DNA from: AC-32 sp963766375
Lineage (GTDB): Bacteria; Actinomycetota; Thermoleophilia; Gaiellales; Gaiellaceae
Reading direction: 5' to 3'
Length of the DNA: 64,000 nt
Assembly: GCA_963766375.1 (NCBI GenBank)
Contig: CAVXZG010000019.1
Span: 310,001-374,000, forward strand
The position numbers and the translations under genes are program-made. Below are positions 8,730 to 16,861 of this stretch, one piece after another; within the stretch, counting starts at the first letter, position 1; each line of letters starts with the position of its first letter. The notes beneath the pieces were generated by a model. It had not been told where the DNA came from. It worked only from the letters and a program-made list of their open reading frames with translations, and searched no databases.

Positions 8730-8747
8730 CCTGACCGCTGTTAACGT
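8720..8747 (+). promoter_or_regulatory. Promoter for orphan BMP-type gene
   Basis: TTGACT (8720-8725), a 16-base spacer and TAACGT (8742-8747), ten bases before ATG 8758. The -35 overlaps the first codons of the divergent ggt gene. Confidence 0.5.
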
Positions 8748-8757
8748 CGCTTCCTAG

Positions 8758-9751
8758 ATGAAGCGTCCAACTCTCGCTGTCGCGGCTCTGCTCGTGGCTG
8801 CATGTCTGGTCGCGACGGGTGGCATGGCAACGCCGAAGCGTCAGCTGAGGGTCGGCTTCGTCACCTTCGCCGGAGTCGTGCCGACGACTCGGACGCTCGA
8901 TGGGCAGGCGCTTGCCGGCTTCCTCCGCGCCGACAAGCGACTCGGGATCAACGGGCGCGTCGTCTTCGTCGGGCCGACCCAGGACCCGGTACGGGCGCTC
9001 GCCGGCCTTGCGCGCCAAGACTACGACCTCGTCATCTCTTCGATCCCCTACGAGCGAGCCGCCAATGACCGCCGCACGGCAATTTCCCCGCGTGCGCTTC
9101 CTGATTACGGATGCGCCGAACCCGCCCGGCCGCCGCCTCAAAAACGTCGAGCGGAGCGTCTACCGCGCGGAGGAGGCCGGGTATCTCGCCGGCTACCTGG
9201 CTGCGCTGATGGAGAGCCGCGACCAGCGGCAAGCATGTGATCAGCGCTGTCGGCGGCGTTCCGTTCGCCGGCGTCGACCGCTGGATCGTCGGCTACCGGG
9301 CGGGCGCGATCCGAGCCGACCCGCGCGATCGCCGTCCGGATCGACTATTCGCAGAACTTCGGCAACCCGGCCAAGTGCAAGCGAGTCGCCCGCAGCCAGA
9401 TCGCCGCGGGATCGGGCGCGTCTTCAACGTCTCGGGAGCCTGCGGCATCGGAGCCTTGAGCGCCGCGAAGGAGGAGGGTGTCTGGGGCGTCGGGGTCGAC
9501 ATCGACCAGTCGTATCTCGGGCAACACATCCTCACCAGCGCCGTCATGCGGCTAGACAAGGGCGTCTTCGACGGTCGTCCGGCGGTTCGTGGCACGGGAA
9601 ACTCGGCGGCGACGGAACAGCGTGTTCGATCTCCGAACGGCGGAGTCGGGCTGGGCAGATCAGCAAGAAGGTGCGCGCCCGCTTCCTCCGCCGGGTGGAG
9701 ACGATTCGCGACCAGATCGTCGCCGGCAAGATCCGGGTGCCGCGCGCCTAG
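8758..9751 (+). CDS. BMP-family substrate-binding protein (several frameshifts)
   Basis: A signal peptide (MKRPTLAVAALLVAACLVATG, possibly a lipobox at its Cys) precedes a Med/BMP periplasmic-binding fold spread over at least three frames. Recognisable pieces, in order: RVGFVTFAGVVPT, YDLVISSIPYERAAND, FPRVRFLITDAPN, AEEAGYLAGYLAALM, SAVGGVPFAGVDRWIVGY, IAVRIDYSQNFGNPAKCK, VFNVSGACGIGALSAAKE, GVGVDIDQSYLGQHILTS. These match the BmpA fold seen again at 36363. No transporter genes are adjacent, so this is an orphan receptor. The breaks lie near 9070, 9223, 9325, 9410 and 9600-9650. Ligand not predictable, perhaps a nucleoside. Confidence 0.75.
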
Positions 9752-11540
9752 CCTAGGTGAAGCGGCTTCGCCTGGACGCCGACCCAGACGGCGCCTGCGC
9801 CGACGGCGATCGAGACCGGGTGCAGCACCGACACGGCCAGGCGCGTGGCTCGAGTCGGTTGCCGGGTCGATCCGCCAGAGGTAGCCCGCCGTCGTGGTCG
9901 GCTGTCCAGACGGCCCGCTCCCGCCCTGCGAGGTCGAACGGGAACGGTATGGGGAACGGGATCACCCGTTTGCTGGGCCAGCGTGTTCGGGTCCAGGTCG
10001 CCACGAGCGTGGGGCGTCTCGTCGCCGTAGCCGATCAGCCAGAGAGAGTCGCCGTAGACGGAGCGGGAAGTACGGTAGCTCCGAGAGATCCTCGTCGGCC
10101 GTTCTTCTCGCGGTGTCGCGTCGATGCGCAGCACGTGCTCGTTCTGCTGTCGTCGCCCAGACGGCTCCCGCACCGGCCCCGAGGCCCTGCGGCCGGAACA
10201 CGTTGGTCCTGGTTCGAGCCTCGTCGGTCTCGGGGTCGATCCGCAGGACCTTGTTGCCGCGCGTGATCCAGACGCTCCCGGCGCCGGTCGCCACCAGGAA
10301 GACGGGCTGCGGCGCAGAGCTCGTCGATCTTGCCGAGGTCGATCGGTGCCTCGGGTGCTTCTGGCACGGGGTCGATCCGCATGAGTGTTCCGTCATTCCC
10401 GCCGGCTACCCAGACCGAGCCGAAGCCGAAGGCAAGGTCGCTGACGATCGGTTCCCAGCCCGCCGATCGAGTGTCCTCGACCGTCCTTGCTTTTCGGGTC
10501 GATTCGGACGACGCGTCTGGTCGTCGGCGTTCGCGACCCAACAGCGACCTGCCGCCGAGCGCGATCGCGACCGGCTGGCCGCCGATCGGCACATCGGCCG
10601 CGATCCGGCCGGTCTTCGGGTCGACGGACCGCGACCGAGTTCGGCACGACCGTGACTGCTTCCGAGCCGCCGGTGAGGGCGAGAACGACGCCCGGCACCG
10701 CTCCTGCGAGCAGGAGCGCGCCGAGTCGCGACCGCCAACCGAGAGCGGCTCGAGTGCGCCGGCCGCGTCCTCGGGCGTGCGCTCCGCGCGCTGCCGGCGC
10801 GAGCGGGTGCGGCGATCGCCGGATCCTGCTCCAGGATCGCCTTCTCGAGCCGGCGCAGCTCGTCGCCCGGCTCGAGGCCGAGCTCGTCGGCGAGGAGCTT
10901 CCTGCCGCTGCGATACGTATCGAGGGCCTCGGCCTGCCGGCCCGAGCGGTAGAGCGCGAGCATCAGCTGCGCCCGACGGCGCTCTCGCAGCGGATCCTCC
11001 CGGACGAGAGCCTCCAGCTCGGAGACGACCTCCGCGTGGCGACCGAGCTCGAGGTCGGCGTCGATCCGCTGCTCGAGCGTCGCGGCGCGGCGGTCCTCGA
11101 GCTCGGCCCGCTCGGGCCGGGCGATCGAATCGTCGAGATCGGCGAGCGGCGGGCCGCGCCAGAGCGCGAGTGCCTCGCGCAGCCGCTCTGCGGCGACGTC
11201 GGGTTCGCTGCCGTGTGCTTCCTGGACGAGCTGCGCGAAGCGCTCGGAATCGAGCGCGCCCGGCTCGGCGCTGCACCAGGTAGCCCGGAGCCTGCGTCAC
11301 GATCGTGTCGCGCCCGAGGGCCTTCCGCAGCTGGGACACGTAGACCTGGAGTGCGGTCGCGGCCGTGTCGGGCGGCGACCCGTTCCAGAGCTCGTCGATC
11401 AGCCGGTCCCGCGAGACGACCCGATTGGCATGCAGCAGCAGCAGCCCCAGCAGTGCTCGCTGTTTCGAGCCGCCGAGCGCGATCTGCTGGCCGTTCTCGG
11501 CCGCCTCGAGCGAGCCGAGGATCCGAAACTCGATGCTCGT
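9748..11540 (-). CDS. Membrane-anchored SARP (AfsR/DnrI-type) regulator with C-terminal propeller (frameshifted)
   Basis: The frame from 11540 reads x-SIEFRILGSLEAAE, then QRALLGLLLLHANRVVSRDRL and LQVYVSQLRKALG: an OmpR/PhoB-type winged helix. A bacterial transcriptional activation domain follows (LMLALYRSGRQAEALDTYR, LADELGLEPGDELRRLE). A membrane segment (LGALLLAGAVPGVVLAL, near 10690) precedes YVTN/NHL-like blades such as NSVAVR, IAADVPIGGQPVAIALGG and GFGSVWVAGGNDGTLMRID, so the C-terminus is probably an extracytoplasmic sensor. The expected ATG reads ACG at 11540, six bases after AAAGGAGG; an in-frame TAA lies just upstream. At least four indels break the frame. It probably controls the divergent repeat-protein gene and itself. 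Confidence 0.75.
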
Positions 11541-11589
11541 TTAGCGCCTCCTTTAGGAGCCCTTTAGGTCCCGGCAAGCCTTCTTTTAG
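11538..11589 (+). promoter_or_regulatory. Direct heptamer repeats, candidate SARP operator
   Basis: CGTTTAG (11538-11544), CCTTTAG (11550-11556), CCTTTAG (11561-11567) and CTTTTAG (11583-11589) begin 12, 11 and 22 bases apart. SARP proteins are known to bind heptameric direct repeats with 11-bp (one helical turn) periodicity. The second copy overlaps the reverse complement of the SARP gene's own Shine-Dalgarno, which could explain part of the resemblance. Confidence 0.5.
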
Positions 11590-11648
11590 CCGCTCGTGGT
11601 CTGGTCTGCAAAGGCCGCACGAGGCGGCCGCCGACAAGAGGAGGAGAC

Positions 11649-12179
11649 ATGAAGATCTCGAGCAAGACACACAGGATCGCAGCAGTCCTCGCGGCGATCG
11701 TCGCCCTGGCGGCCGTCACCAGCGTCGCGCAGGCGGCGACCTCGAAGCCCGCAGGGATGTCGAAGGCCGAGTACCGGGCGCTCGTGATCCGGAGCGACGC
11801 CCTCAACCAGAAGTACGGCCTGGGCGAGTGGAAGGGCGTGCCGCAGGGCATGACCCACGCCGAGTACCGGGCGCTGATGCTCCGGAGCGAGGCCCTCAAC
11901 CAGAAGTACCACCTCGGGACCTCGACGAGCGTGACGCCGGGCATGACACCTGCCGAGCACCGCGCACTGGTGATCCGCAGCGAAGCGCTGAACAAGCAGT
12001 ACGGCCTCGGGAAGTGGAGCAAGTCGGCCACGGCTCGGGCGACGACCTCCACGAGCGGCTTCTCCTGGGGAGCCTTCGGGATCGGTGCGGTAGCGATGCT
12101 CGGGCTGGTACTGGTCGGAATCGGCGTGGTCGCCGGCAACCGCCAGCGCCATAACGCCCCTCGCGTCCGCACCTCGTAG
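11649..12179 (+). CDS. Secreted/membrane protein with three 31-residue repeats
   Basis: 176 residues from ATG 11649 with a strong AGGAGGAG site. Residues 1-30 are a signal peptide ending SVAQAA. Repeats occupy 36-66, 67-97 and 98-123; each starts G-M-(S/T) and contains AE(Y/H)RAL, an (I/L)RS(D/E)ALN core and a final YxLG. A Ser/Thr linker precedes a membrane helix (139-162) and a basic tail, so the repeats would be displayed outside. I do not recognise a named family. The divergent neighbour is a SARP regulator with an extracytoplasmic sensor domain, which suggests regulated display. An internal terminator follows at 12197. Confidence 0.8.
   Translation: MKISSKTHRIAAVLAAIVALAAVTSVAQAATSKPAGMSKAEYRALVIRSDALNQKYGLGEWKGVPQGMTHAEYRALMLRSEALNQKYHLGTSTSVTPGMTPAEHRALVIRSEALNKQYGLGKWSKSATARATTSTSGFSWGAFGIGAVAMLGLVLVGIGVVAGNRQRHNAPRVRTS
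11754..12017 (+). repeat. Three tandem 93-bp coding repeats
   Basis: Units at 11754-11846, 11847-11939 and 11940-12017 (last one shortened) encode the AE(Y/H)RAL-RS(D/E)ALN module. Nucleotide identity is high between the first two units. Confidence 0.85.
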
Positions 12180-12196
12180 CTGCCCTAGCGGGCAAC

Positions 12197-12233
12197 CATC
12201 GCCCCCGGCTTCCCTCATTGGCCGGGGGCGATG
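12197..12233 (+). terminator. Strong hairpin after the repeat-protein gene
   Basis: A perfect 13-bp stem (12197-12209 with 12221-12233) around an 11-base loop, 17 bases after the stop at 12179. No U-tract follows, as is common for actinobacterial terminators. Confidence 0.75.
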
Positions 12234-12270
12234 CGTTCCGAGGTTCTTCCACGATGTTGCTACCCTTCCG

Positions 12271-12286
12271 CGAGACCGCAGTCTCG
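12271..12286 (+). promoter_or_regulatory. Hairpin in rpsO leader
   Basis: CGAGAC-CGCA-GTCTCG, a perfect 6-bp stem with a 4-base loop, 65 bases upstream of the S15 start. S15 often represses its own translation through leader structure; whether this hairpin takes part is inference. Confidence 0.35.
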
Positions 12287-12350
12287 GCCGTTCGCGTGTG
12301 CTTCCTCGCGGCGGGCTTGGATTGCGGAGTCGTTGTAGAAGGAGGAACAC

Positions 12351-12620
12351 GTGACTCTCACCAAGGAAGCCAAGCTGGAGATCGTCGGCAAGCACGGACG
12401 TGCCGAGGGCGACACCGGCTCAGCGGAAGTCCAGATCGCGCTGCTGACGGCTCGCGTCAACGAGTTGACCGAGCATCTCCGCACGCACCCGAAAGACCAC
12501 TACTCGCGCCGCGGCCTGCTCAAGCTGGTCGGCCGCCGCCGGAGGCTCCTGCAGTACCTGCAGAAGCGCAACGTCGAGGGCTATCGCGCCCTCATCCAGG
12601 AGCTCGGCCTGAGGAGGTAG
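12351..12620 (+). CDS. rpsO: 30S ribosomal protein S15
   Basis: 89 residues from GTG 12351 with GAAGGAGG seven bases upstream. Binds 16S rRNA helix 22 at the three-way junction; an early assembly protein. Conserved blocks: GDTGSAEVQIALLTARVNELTEHL, HPKDHYSRRGLLKLVGRRRRLLQYL and YRALIQELGLRR. It is followed by pnp, the standard order, with a hairpin-rich 109-base gap that resembles the rpsO-pnp processing region of other bacteria. Confidence 0.98.
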   Translation: MTLTKEAKLEIVGKHGRAEGDTGSAEVQIALLTARVNELTEHLRTHPKDHYSRRGLLKLVGRRRRLLQYLQKRNVEGYRALIQELGLRR

Positions 12621-12653
12621 GCCGAACCAACGAAACCAACCCTAAGCCGGAGG

Positions 12654-12702
12654 GTGGAAGTTTGAGCGAGCCTCGCGCTGCGAAGCTGACTCAAACCTCC
12701 AC
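12654..12702 (+). promoter_or_regulatory. Long stem-loop between rpsO and pnp, candidate RNase III site
   Basis: Arms 12654-12666 and 12690-12702 pair over 13 bp with one G-U; the 23-base interior folds again (TCGC-GCT-GCGA). In Escherichia coli and others a double-stranded element here is cut by RNase III and lets PNPase control its own mRNA. Confidence 0.6.
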
Positions 12703-12703
12703 T

Positions 12704-12720
12704 CTCCACGGAACGTGGAG
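12704..12720 (+). promoter_or_regulatory. Hairpin covering the pnp ribosome-binding site
   Basis: CTCCACG-GAA-CGTGGAG, a perfect 7-bp stem whose 3' arm contains the GTGGAG of the pnp Shine-Dalgarno (GGAGGAAAA, ATG at 12730). The 3' arm could instead pair with CTCCAC-like bases at 12697-12702, so two exclusive folds are possible. Confidence 0.5.
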
Positions 12721-12729
12721 GAAAACCAC

Positions 12730-15232
12730 ATGGCAACAACTACAGAGCCCCGGGTCGCGACGGTGTCAGTCACCGTCGGCGACCAGGAGCTGACTTTCGA
12801 ATCGGGCAAGATCGCCAAGCAGGCTGACGGCTCGGTCGTCGTCCGCTCGGGCGACACGATGGTGCTCGCGGCCGCGACGGGGAGGATGGAGGCCCGCGAG
12901 GGCGCAGACTTCTTCCCGCTCACGGTGGACGTCGAGGAGCGGATGTACGCGGCCGGGAAGATCCCCGGCGGCTTCTTCAAGCGCGAGGGCAGGGCCAGCG
13001 AGCGGGCGACCCTGACCGCGCGGATGATCGACCGCCCGATCCGGCCGCTCTGGCCGAAGGGCTACAAGAACGAGGTGCACGTGGTCTGCACGACGCTGTC
13101 GGCGGACCTGATCACCGCCCACGACATCCTCTGCATCAACGGCGCCTCCGCGGCGCTGATGGTCTCGCCGCTGCCCTTCATGGGCCCGGTCGGAGCCGTG
13201 CGCATCGGCCAGGTCGGCGGCGAGTTCGTCGTCAACCCGCCGCTGCCCACGCTGGAGAGCGACGAGTGCACGCTCGACCTGATCGTCGTCGGCAGCAAGG
13301 ACGCGCTGACGATGATCGAGGCCGGCGCCGACGAGGTGCCCGAGGCGACGATGCTCGAGGCCTTCGAGCTCGCACACCGCGAGATCGTGAAGATCTGCGA
13401 GGCCCAGGAAGACCTGCGCCGCCAGGTCGGCAAGGAGAAGTGGCTCGACCCGGAGCTGACGACCGAGATCGAGGAGCAGCACGGCAAGACGATCCAGGAC
13501 CGGATCGCCGCCGACGGCCTCCGAGAGGCGGCGGCCGTGGTGGAGGAGCTCGTCACCGAGCTGTCTCCGGCGCTCTCGATGGACTCCGGCGAAGAGGACA
13601 TCCAGCGCCAGATCCAGGTGCGCTCGAGCCTCGCGATGATCCTCGACCGGATGCGGCTCGAGGCCGTTATCGAGCCCCGTCCGCGAGCAGTTCGAGGACG
13701 ACCTGCGCGGGCTCACCGAGGCCGAGCAGGACTCCAAGGAGCTCAAGTCGGCCAAGCGGAGCCTGCTCTTCGGGCGGATCGAGGAGGAGCTGAAGCTCCC
13801 CTTCCCGGTTGGAGCGCCGGCGAGCGACGAAGACACGCCTGTCCAGAAGGACTCGGTCACGCGCCAGTACGTCAAGAAGGCTGCCGAGGCCATCTACAAG
13901 GAGCTCGTCCGCCGCAAGATCGCGGTCGACAAGCGCCGCCCGGACGGCCGTGAGCCGGAGGAGATCCGCCCGATCACGTGCGAGGTCGGCGTTGCGCCGC
14001 GCGCGCACGGCTCCGGCCTCTTCACCCGCGGCCAGACGCAGATCCTGTCGGTGCTGACCCTCGGCACCGCCAAGGAGGGCCAGCGGATCGACGACCTCTC
14101 GCTGGAGAAGGACCGCCGCTTCATGCACCACTACAACTTCCCGCCCTACTCGGTCGGGGAGACGGGCTTCATGCGAGGCCCGAAGCGGCGCGACATCGGC
14201 CACGGTGCGCTCGCACAGCGGGCTCTCGAGCCGATGATCCCGCCGGCGGAGGACTTCCCCTACACGATCCGGATCGTCTCCGAGACGCTCGAGTCGAACG
14301 GCTCGTCGTCGATGGGCTCGGTCTGCGGCTCGACTCTCGCGCTCCAGGACGCGGGTGTGCCGATCAAGGCGCCCGTCGGCGGAATCGCGATGGGCCTCGT
14401 CAAGGAGGGCGACGACTACGTGATCCTGACCGACATCCAGGGCGCCGAGGACCACCTCGGTGACATGGACTTCAAGGTCGCCGGGTCGCGGGACGGCATC
14501 ACCGCCCTGCAGATGGACATCAAGATCACCGGTGTCACCCAGGAGATCATGAGCAACGCCCTGGAGCAGGCGAAGCAGGCCCGCACCTTCATCCTCGACA
14601 AGATGGCCGAGGTGCTGCCGGAGAGCCGCGAGCAGCTCGCCTCGCACGCGCCGCGCATCTCGTCGGTGAAGATCGACCCGGAGAAGATCGGGATGGTGAT
14701 CGGCAAGGGCGGCGAGACGATCCGCTCGCTCGAGGCCGACTACGAGGTCCAGATCGACATCGAGGAGGACGGCAACATCCTCATCTACGCCACCGAGGGC
14801 GAGAAGGCCGACGCTGCGATCGCGGCGATCGAGTCGATCACCAAGGAGCCCGAGGTCGGCGACACCTACACCGGCAAGGTCGTCAAGACCACCGAGTTCG
14901 GCGCCTTCGTCGAGCTGAAGAAGGGCACCGACGGCCTGCTCCACGTCTCCAACGTCGGCCCCGGGCGGGTCGCCCACATCGAGGACGTGATCGGGCGCGG
15001 CGACATGCTCGACGTGATCGTCCAGGAGGTGGACAAGGACCGCGGCCGGATCGGCCTCAAGCTGGTCGCCAAGCACGAGAACGGCAACCTGGTCCAGCCC
15101 GAGGAGCTGATCGAGCGGGCCAAGGATGCCCCGCCGCGCCCGAAGGAGGATCGTCCTCCGCGCCGCGACGGCGGCGGCGGCCGGGGCGGTCGCGGCGGCG
15201 GCCGCGAGCGCGGCGGCGGCAGAGACCGCTAG
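12730..15232 (+). CDS. pnp: Polyribonucleotide nucleotidyltransferase (PNPase; one frameshift)
   Basis: PNPase is the 3'-5' phosphorolytic exoribonuclease. ATG 12730 follows GGAGGAAAA; a GTG at 12715 lies inside that site and is not the start. First RNase PH domain: GDTMVLAAATGR, GGFFKREGRASERATLTARMIDRPIRPL. All-helical domain follows. The frame breaks near 13677 (one extra C in CCCC), then VREQFEDDL continues. Second PH domain: FTRGQTQILSVLTLGTAKEGQ, HHYNFPPYSVGETGFMRGPKRRDIGHGALAQRAL. KH domain IGMVIGKGGETIRSLEADYEVQIDIEEDG and S1 domain TYTGKVVKTTEFGAFVEL are intact, with a Gly/Arg-rich tail. Since the gene is needed and otherwise complete, the break is most likely an assembly error. Confidence 0.95.
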
Positions 15233-15242
15233 CCGCACTCGC

Positions 15243-15785
15243 TTGACGCACGACGTAATCGTCACCCTCGCAGCGCTGGGGGTCGCGGGCCAGGTGCTCG
15301 CGGCCCTCTTGCTGCTTGTGGGGCTCGCGTGGCTCGTCGGCGTGCGCGGCCCGGGGGAGACGCTGCGCCGGGCGCTCGAGGGCTACGAGCTCTGGCTCGT
15401 CTTCCTCGTCTCCTCGATCGCTACCGGCGGGAGCTTGTACTTCTCCGAGGTCGCGGGCTTCGTCCCGTGCGAGCTCTGCTGGTACCAGCGGATCTGCATG
15501 TACCCGCTCTCGATCGTGACGCTGCTGGCGGCCCTGGCCAACGATCGCCGGGTTGCGCGCTACCTGCTGCCGCTGCCGCTCGTGGGCGCGGGCGTCTCGG
15601 TCTACCACCTGCTGGTCGAGAACGGCGTCGTGAAGCAGGCGCAGGCCTGCCTGCTCTCAGCCCCCGGAGGTTGCGCGACCAAATGGATCGAGGAGTTCGG
15701 CTACGTGACGATCCCGACCCTGGCCCTGACCGGCTTCGCGCTCTGCTTCGCCTTCCTGCTGCTCGCTACCGTTAGGGAACCATGA
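15243..15785 (+). CDS. dsbB: DsbB-like disulfide bond formation membrane protein
   Basis: About 180 residues from TTG 15243, ten bases after pnp. Hydrophobic helices near 8-28, 45-65, 72-92 and 145-170 give the four-helix DsbB layout. The quinone-linked redox pair CELC (in VPCELCWYQRICMYP) and the periplasmic pair CLLSAPGGC are both present. DsbB reoxidises DsbA with quinone as acceptor. The stop overlaps the start of the next gene (ATGA), which encodes a matching thioredoxin-fold partner, so the two form an oxidative folding couple. Some Actinobacteria use VKOR in its place; here it is clearly DsbB. Confidence 0.9.
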   Translation: MTHDVIVTLAALGVAGQVLAALLLLVGLAWLVGVRGPGETLRRALEGYELWLVFLVSSIATGGSLYFSEVAGFVPCELCWYQRICMYPLSIVTLLAALANDRRVARYLLPLPLVGAGVSVYHLLVENGVVKQAQACLLSAPGGCATKWIEEFGYVTIPTLALTGFALCFAFLLLATVREP

Positions 15786-16564
15786 CCAGCGGCAAGCAAG
15801 CGCGGAGACAGCGCCAGGCACAGAGGCCTCCGGTGAGCAGCAAGGCTGGGCGGCAGGCCTCGCCGAAGGTCCTGCTCGGGGCGGCCGCCGGGATCGCGGG
15901 GATTGTCGCCGCGATCGCCATCGGCATTGCGTTCAGCGGAGGAAACTCGTCGCCGCCTTCCTCCACGACCGTGAGCGCGCTTCCGGATGCGGCCGCGGTG
16001 ACGCAGGTCTTCAAGGGCATCCCGCAGCAGGGCAACGTGCTCGGCAAGGCCTCGGCGCCGGTGACGATGGTCGAGTACGTCGACCTGCAATGCCCGGTCT
16101 GCCGCGCGTTCGAGACCGAGGTGATGCCGACGATCATCGACCGCTACGTGCGCACGGGCAAGGTGAAGGTCGATGCCCGGACGATCGCCTTCATCGGCCC
16201 AGACTCCGACCGCGGCCGGCGCGCGGCGATCGCCGCCTCGAGGCAGAACCGGCTGTTCGATTTCGAGCAGCTGCTCTACGCCAACCAGGGGCCCGAGAAC
16301 AGCGGCTGGCTCGACGACTCGATGGTGACCGCGGCCGCCAAGAGCATCCCGGGGCTCGACGTCCAGACACTCCTGGACACGCGCAACTCAGCGAGCGTGG
16401 TGGATGCGGCCAAGCGCTACGACGCCCAGGCCAAGGCGGACAGAGTCGGCGGCACCCCGGCGCTCTACATCGGCAAGAGCGGCGGCAAGCTCGTTGCTTT
16501 CTCCCCGGGCAACGCCCCGAACGCGGACGCGCTCTCGGCGGCGCTCGACCGCGCCCTGCGCTGA
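15782..16564 (+). CDS. DsbA-like membrane-anchored thiol oxidoreductase
   Basis: 260 residues from ATG 15782. A basic cytoplasmic N-terminus (1-29), one membrane helix (about 30-52) and a Ser/Thr linker precede a thioredoxin_4/DsbA domain. The redox motif is CPVC in VEYVDLQCPVCRAFE; the cis-Pro loop is in VGGTPALYIG. It would introduce disulfides into exported proteins and be recycled by DsbB, encoded immediately upstream with a 4-base overlap. Possible clients in the window are the Cys-containing surface protein at 16862, the two small secreted paralogues and the LVIVD propeller. Confidence 0.9.
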   Translation: MTSGKQARRQRQAQRPPVSSKAGRQASPKVLLGAAAGIAGIVAAIAIGIAFSGGNSSPPSSTTVSALPDAAAVTQVFKGIPQQGNVLGKASAPVTMVEYVDLQCPVCRAFETEVMPTIIDRYVRTGKVKVDARTIAFIGPDSDRGRRAAIAASRQNRLFDFEQLLYANQGPENSGWLDDSMVTAAAKSIPGLDVQTLLDTRNSASVVDAAKRYDAQAKADRVGGTPALYIGKSGGKLVAFSPGNAPNADALSAALDRALR

Positions 16565-16861
16565 GCCGCGACTTAACGCCGATTTAGCGCTTTCGTTGGG
16601 GGTTTCGGCCACTTCCCGAGGCCAAGATCGCGCGGGAGCGTTGAGAAAACCCAACGCCAAACGGGACGGTCAAGCCTTGCAGCCCTGGTTGCGAGGTGCC
16701 AACGTGGTCGGTGTCCGTGCGCTGCGGAGCGACCACGGACACATGCAGCGCCTGCATGCATGTCGCCACACGGGAGGTGGTGCGCAACACGAGAGGTTTC
16801 ACCGGGGGTCGCCCAGGGGGGTCGACCCGCCTTGTTATCGCAACTCAATGGGAGGGCATCA
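16565..16861 (+). promoter_or_regulatory. Hairpin-rich leader upstream of large surface protein
   Basis: No gene is seen. Pairings: GTGTCCGTG 16711-16719 with 16734-16742 (9 bp, perfect); ATGCAG-CGC-CTGCAT 16743-16757; GCGTTG 16638-16643 with 16652-16657; and CGTTGGG 16594-16600 with 16650-16656. The last two share bases and exclude each other. A 10-bp palindrome GGGTCGACCC lies near 16828. An RNA switch is possible but not shown. Confidence 0.4.

Noticed and set aside
8215..8757. 180-codon plus-strand frame opposite the ggt start
   Set aside because: Arg/Ala-rich, no domain, fully covered by the conserved ggt frame on the other strand.
12715..12729. GTG 12715 as the pnp start
   Set aside because: It lies within the Shine-Dalgarno sequence; ATG 12730 has correct spacing and the usual N-terminus.
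16655..16700. Cyclic di-GMP-I riboswitch
   Set aside because: Only a GGGACG-CAAGCC-like fragment is present; the GGCAAACC segment and the tetraloop receptor arrangement cannot be placed.
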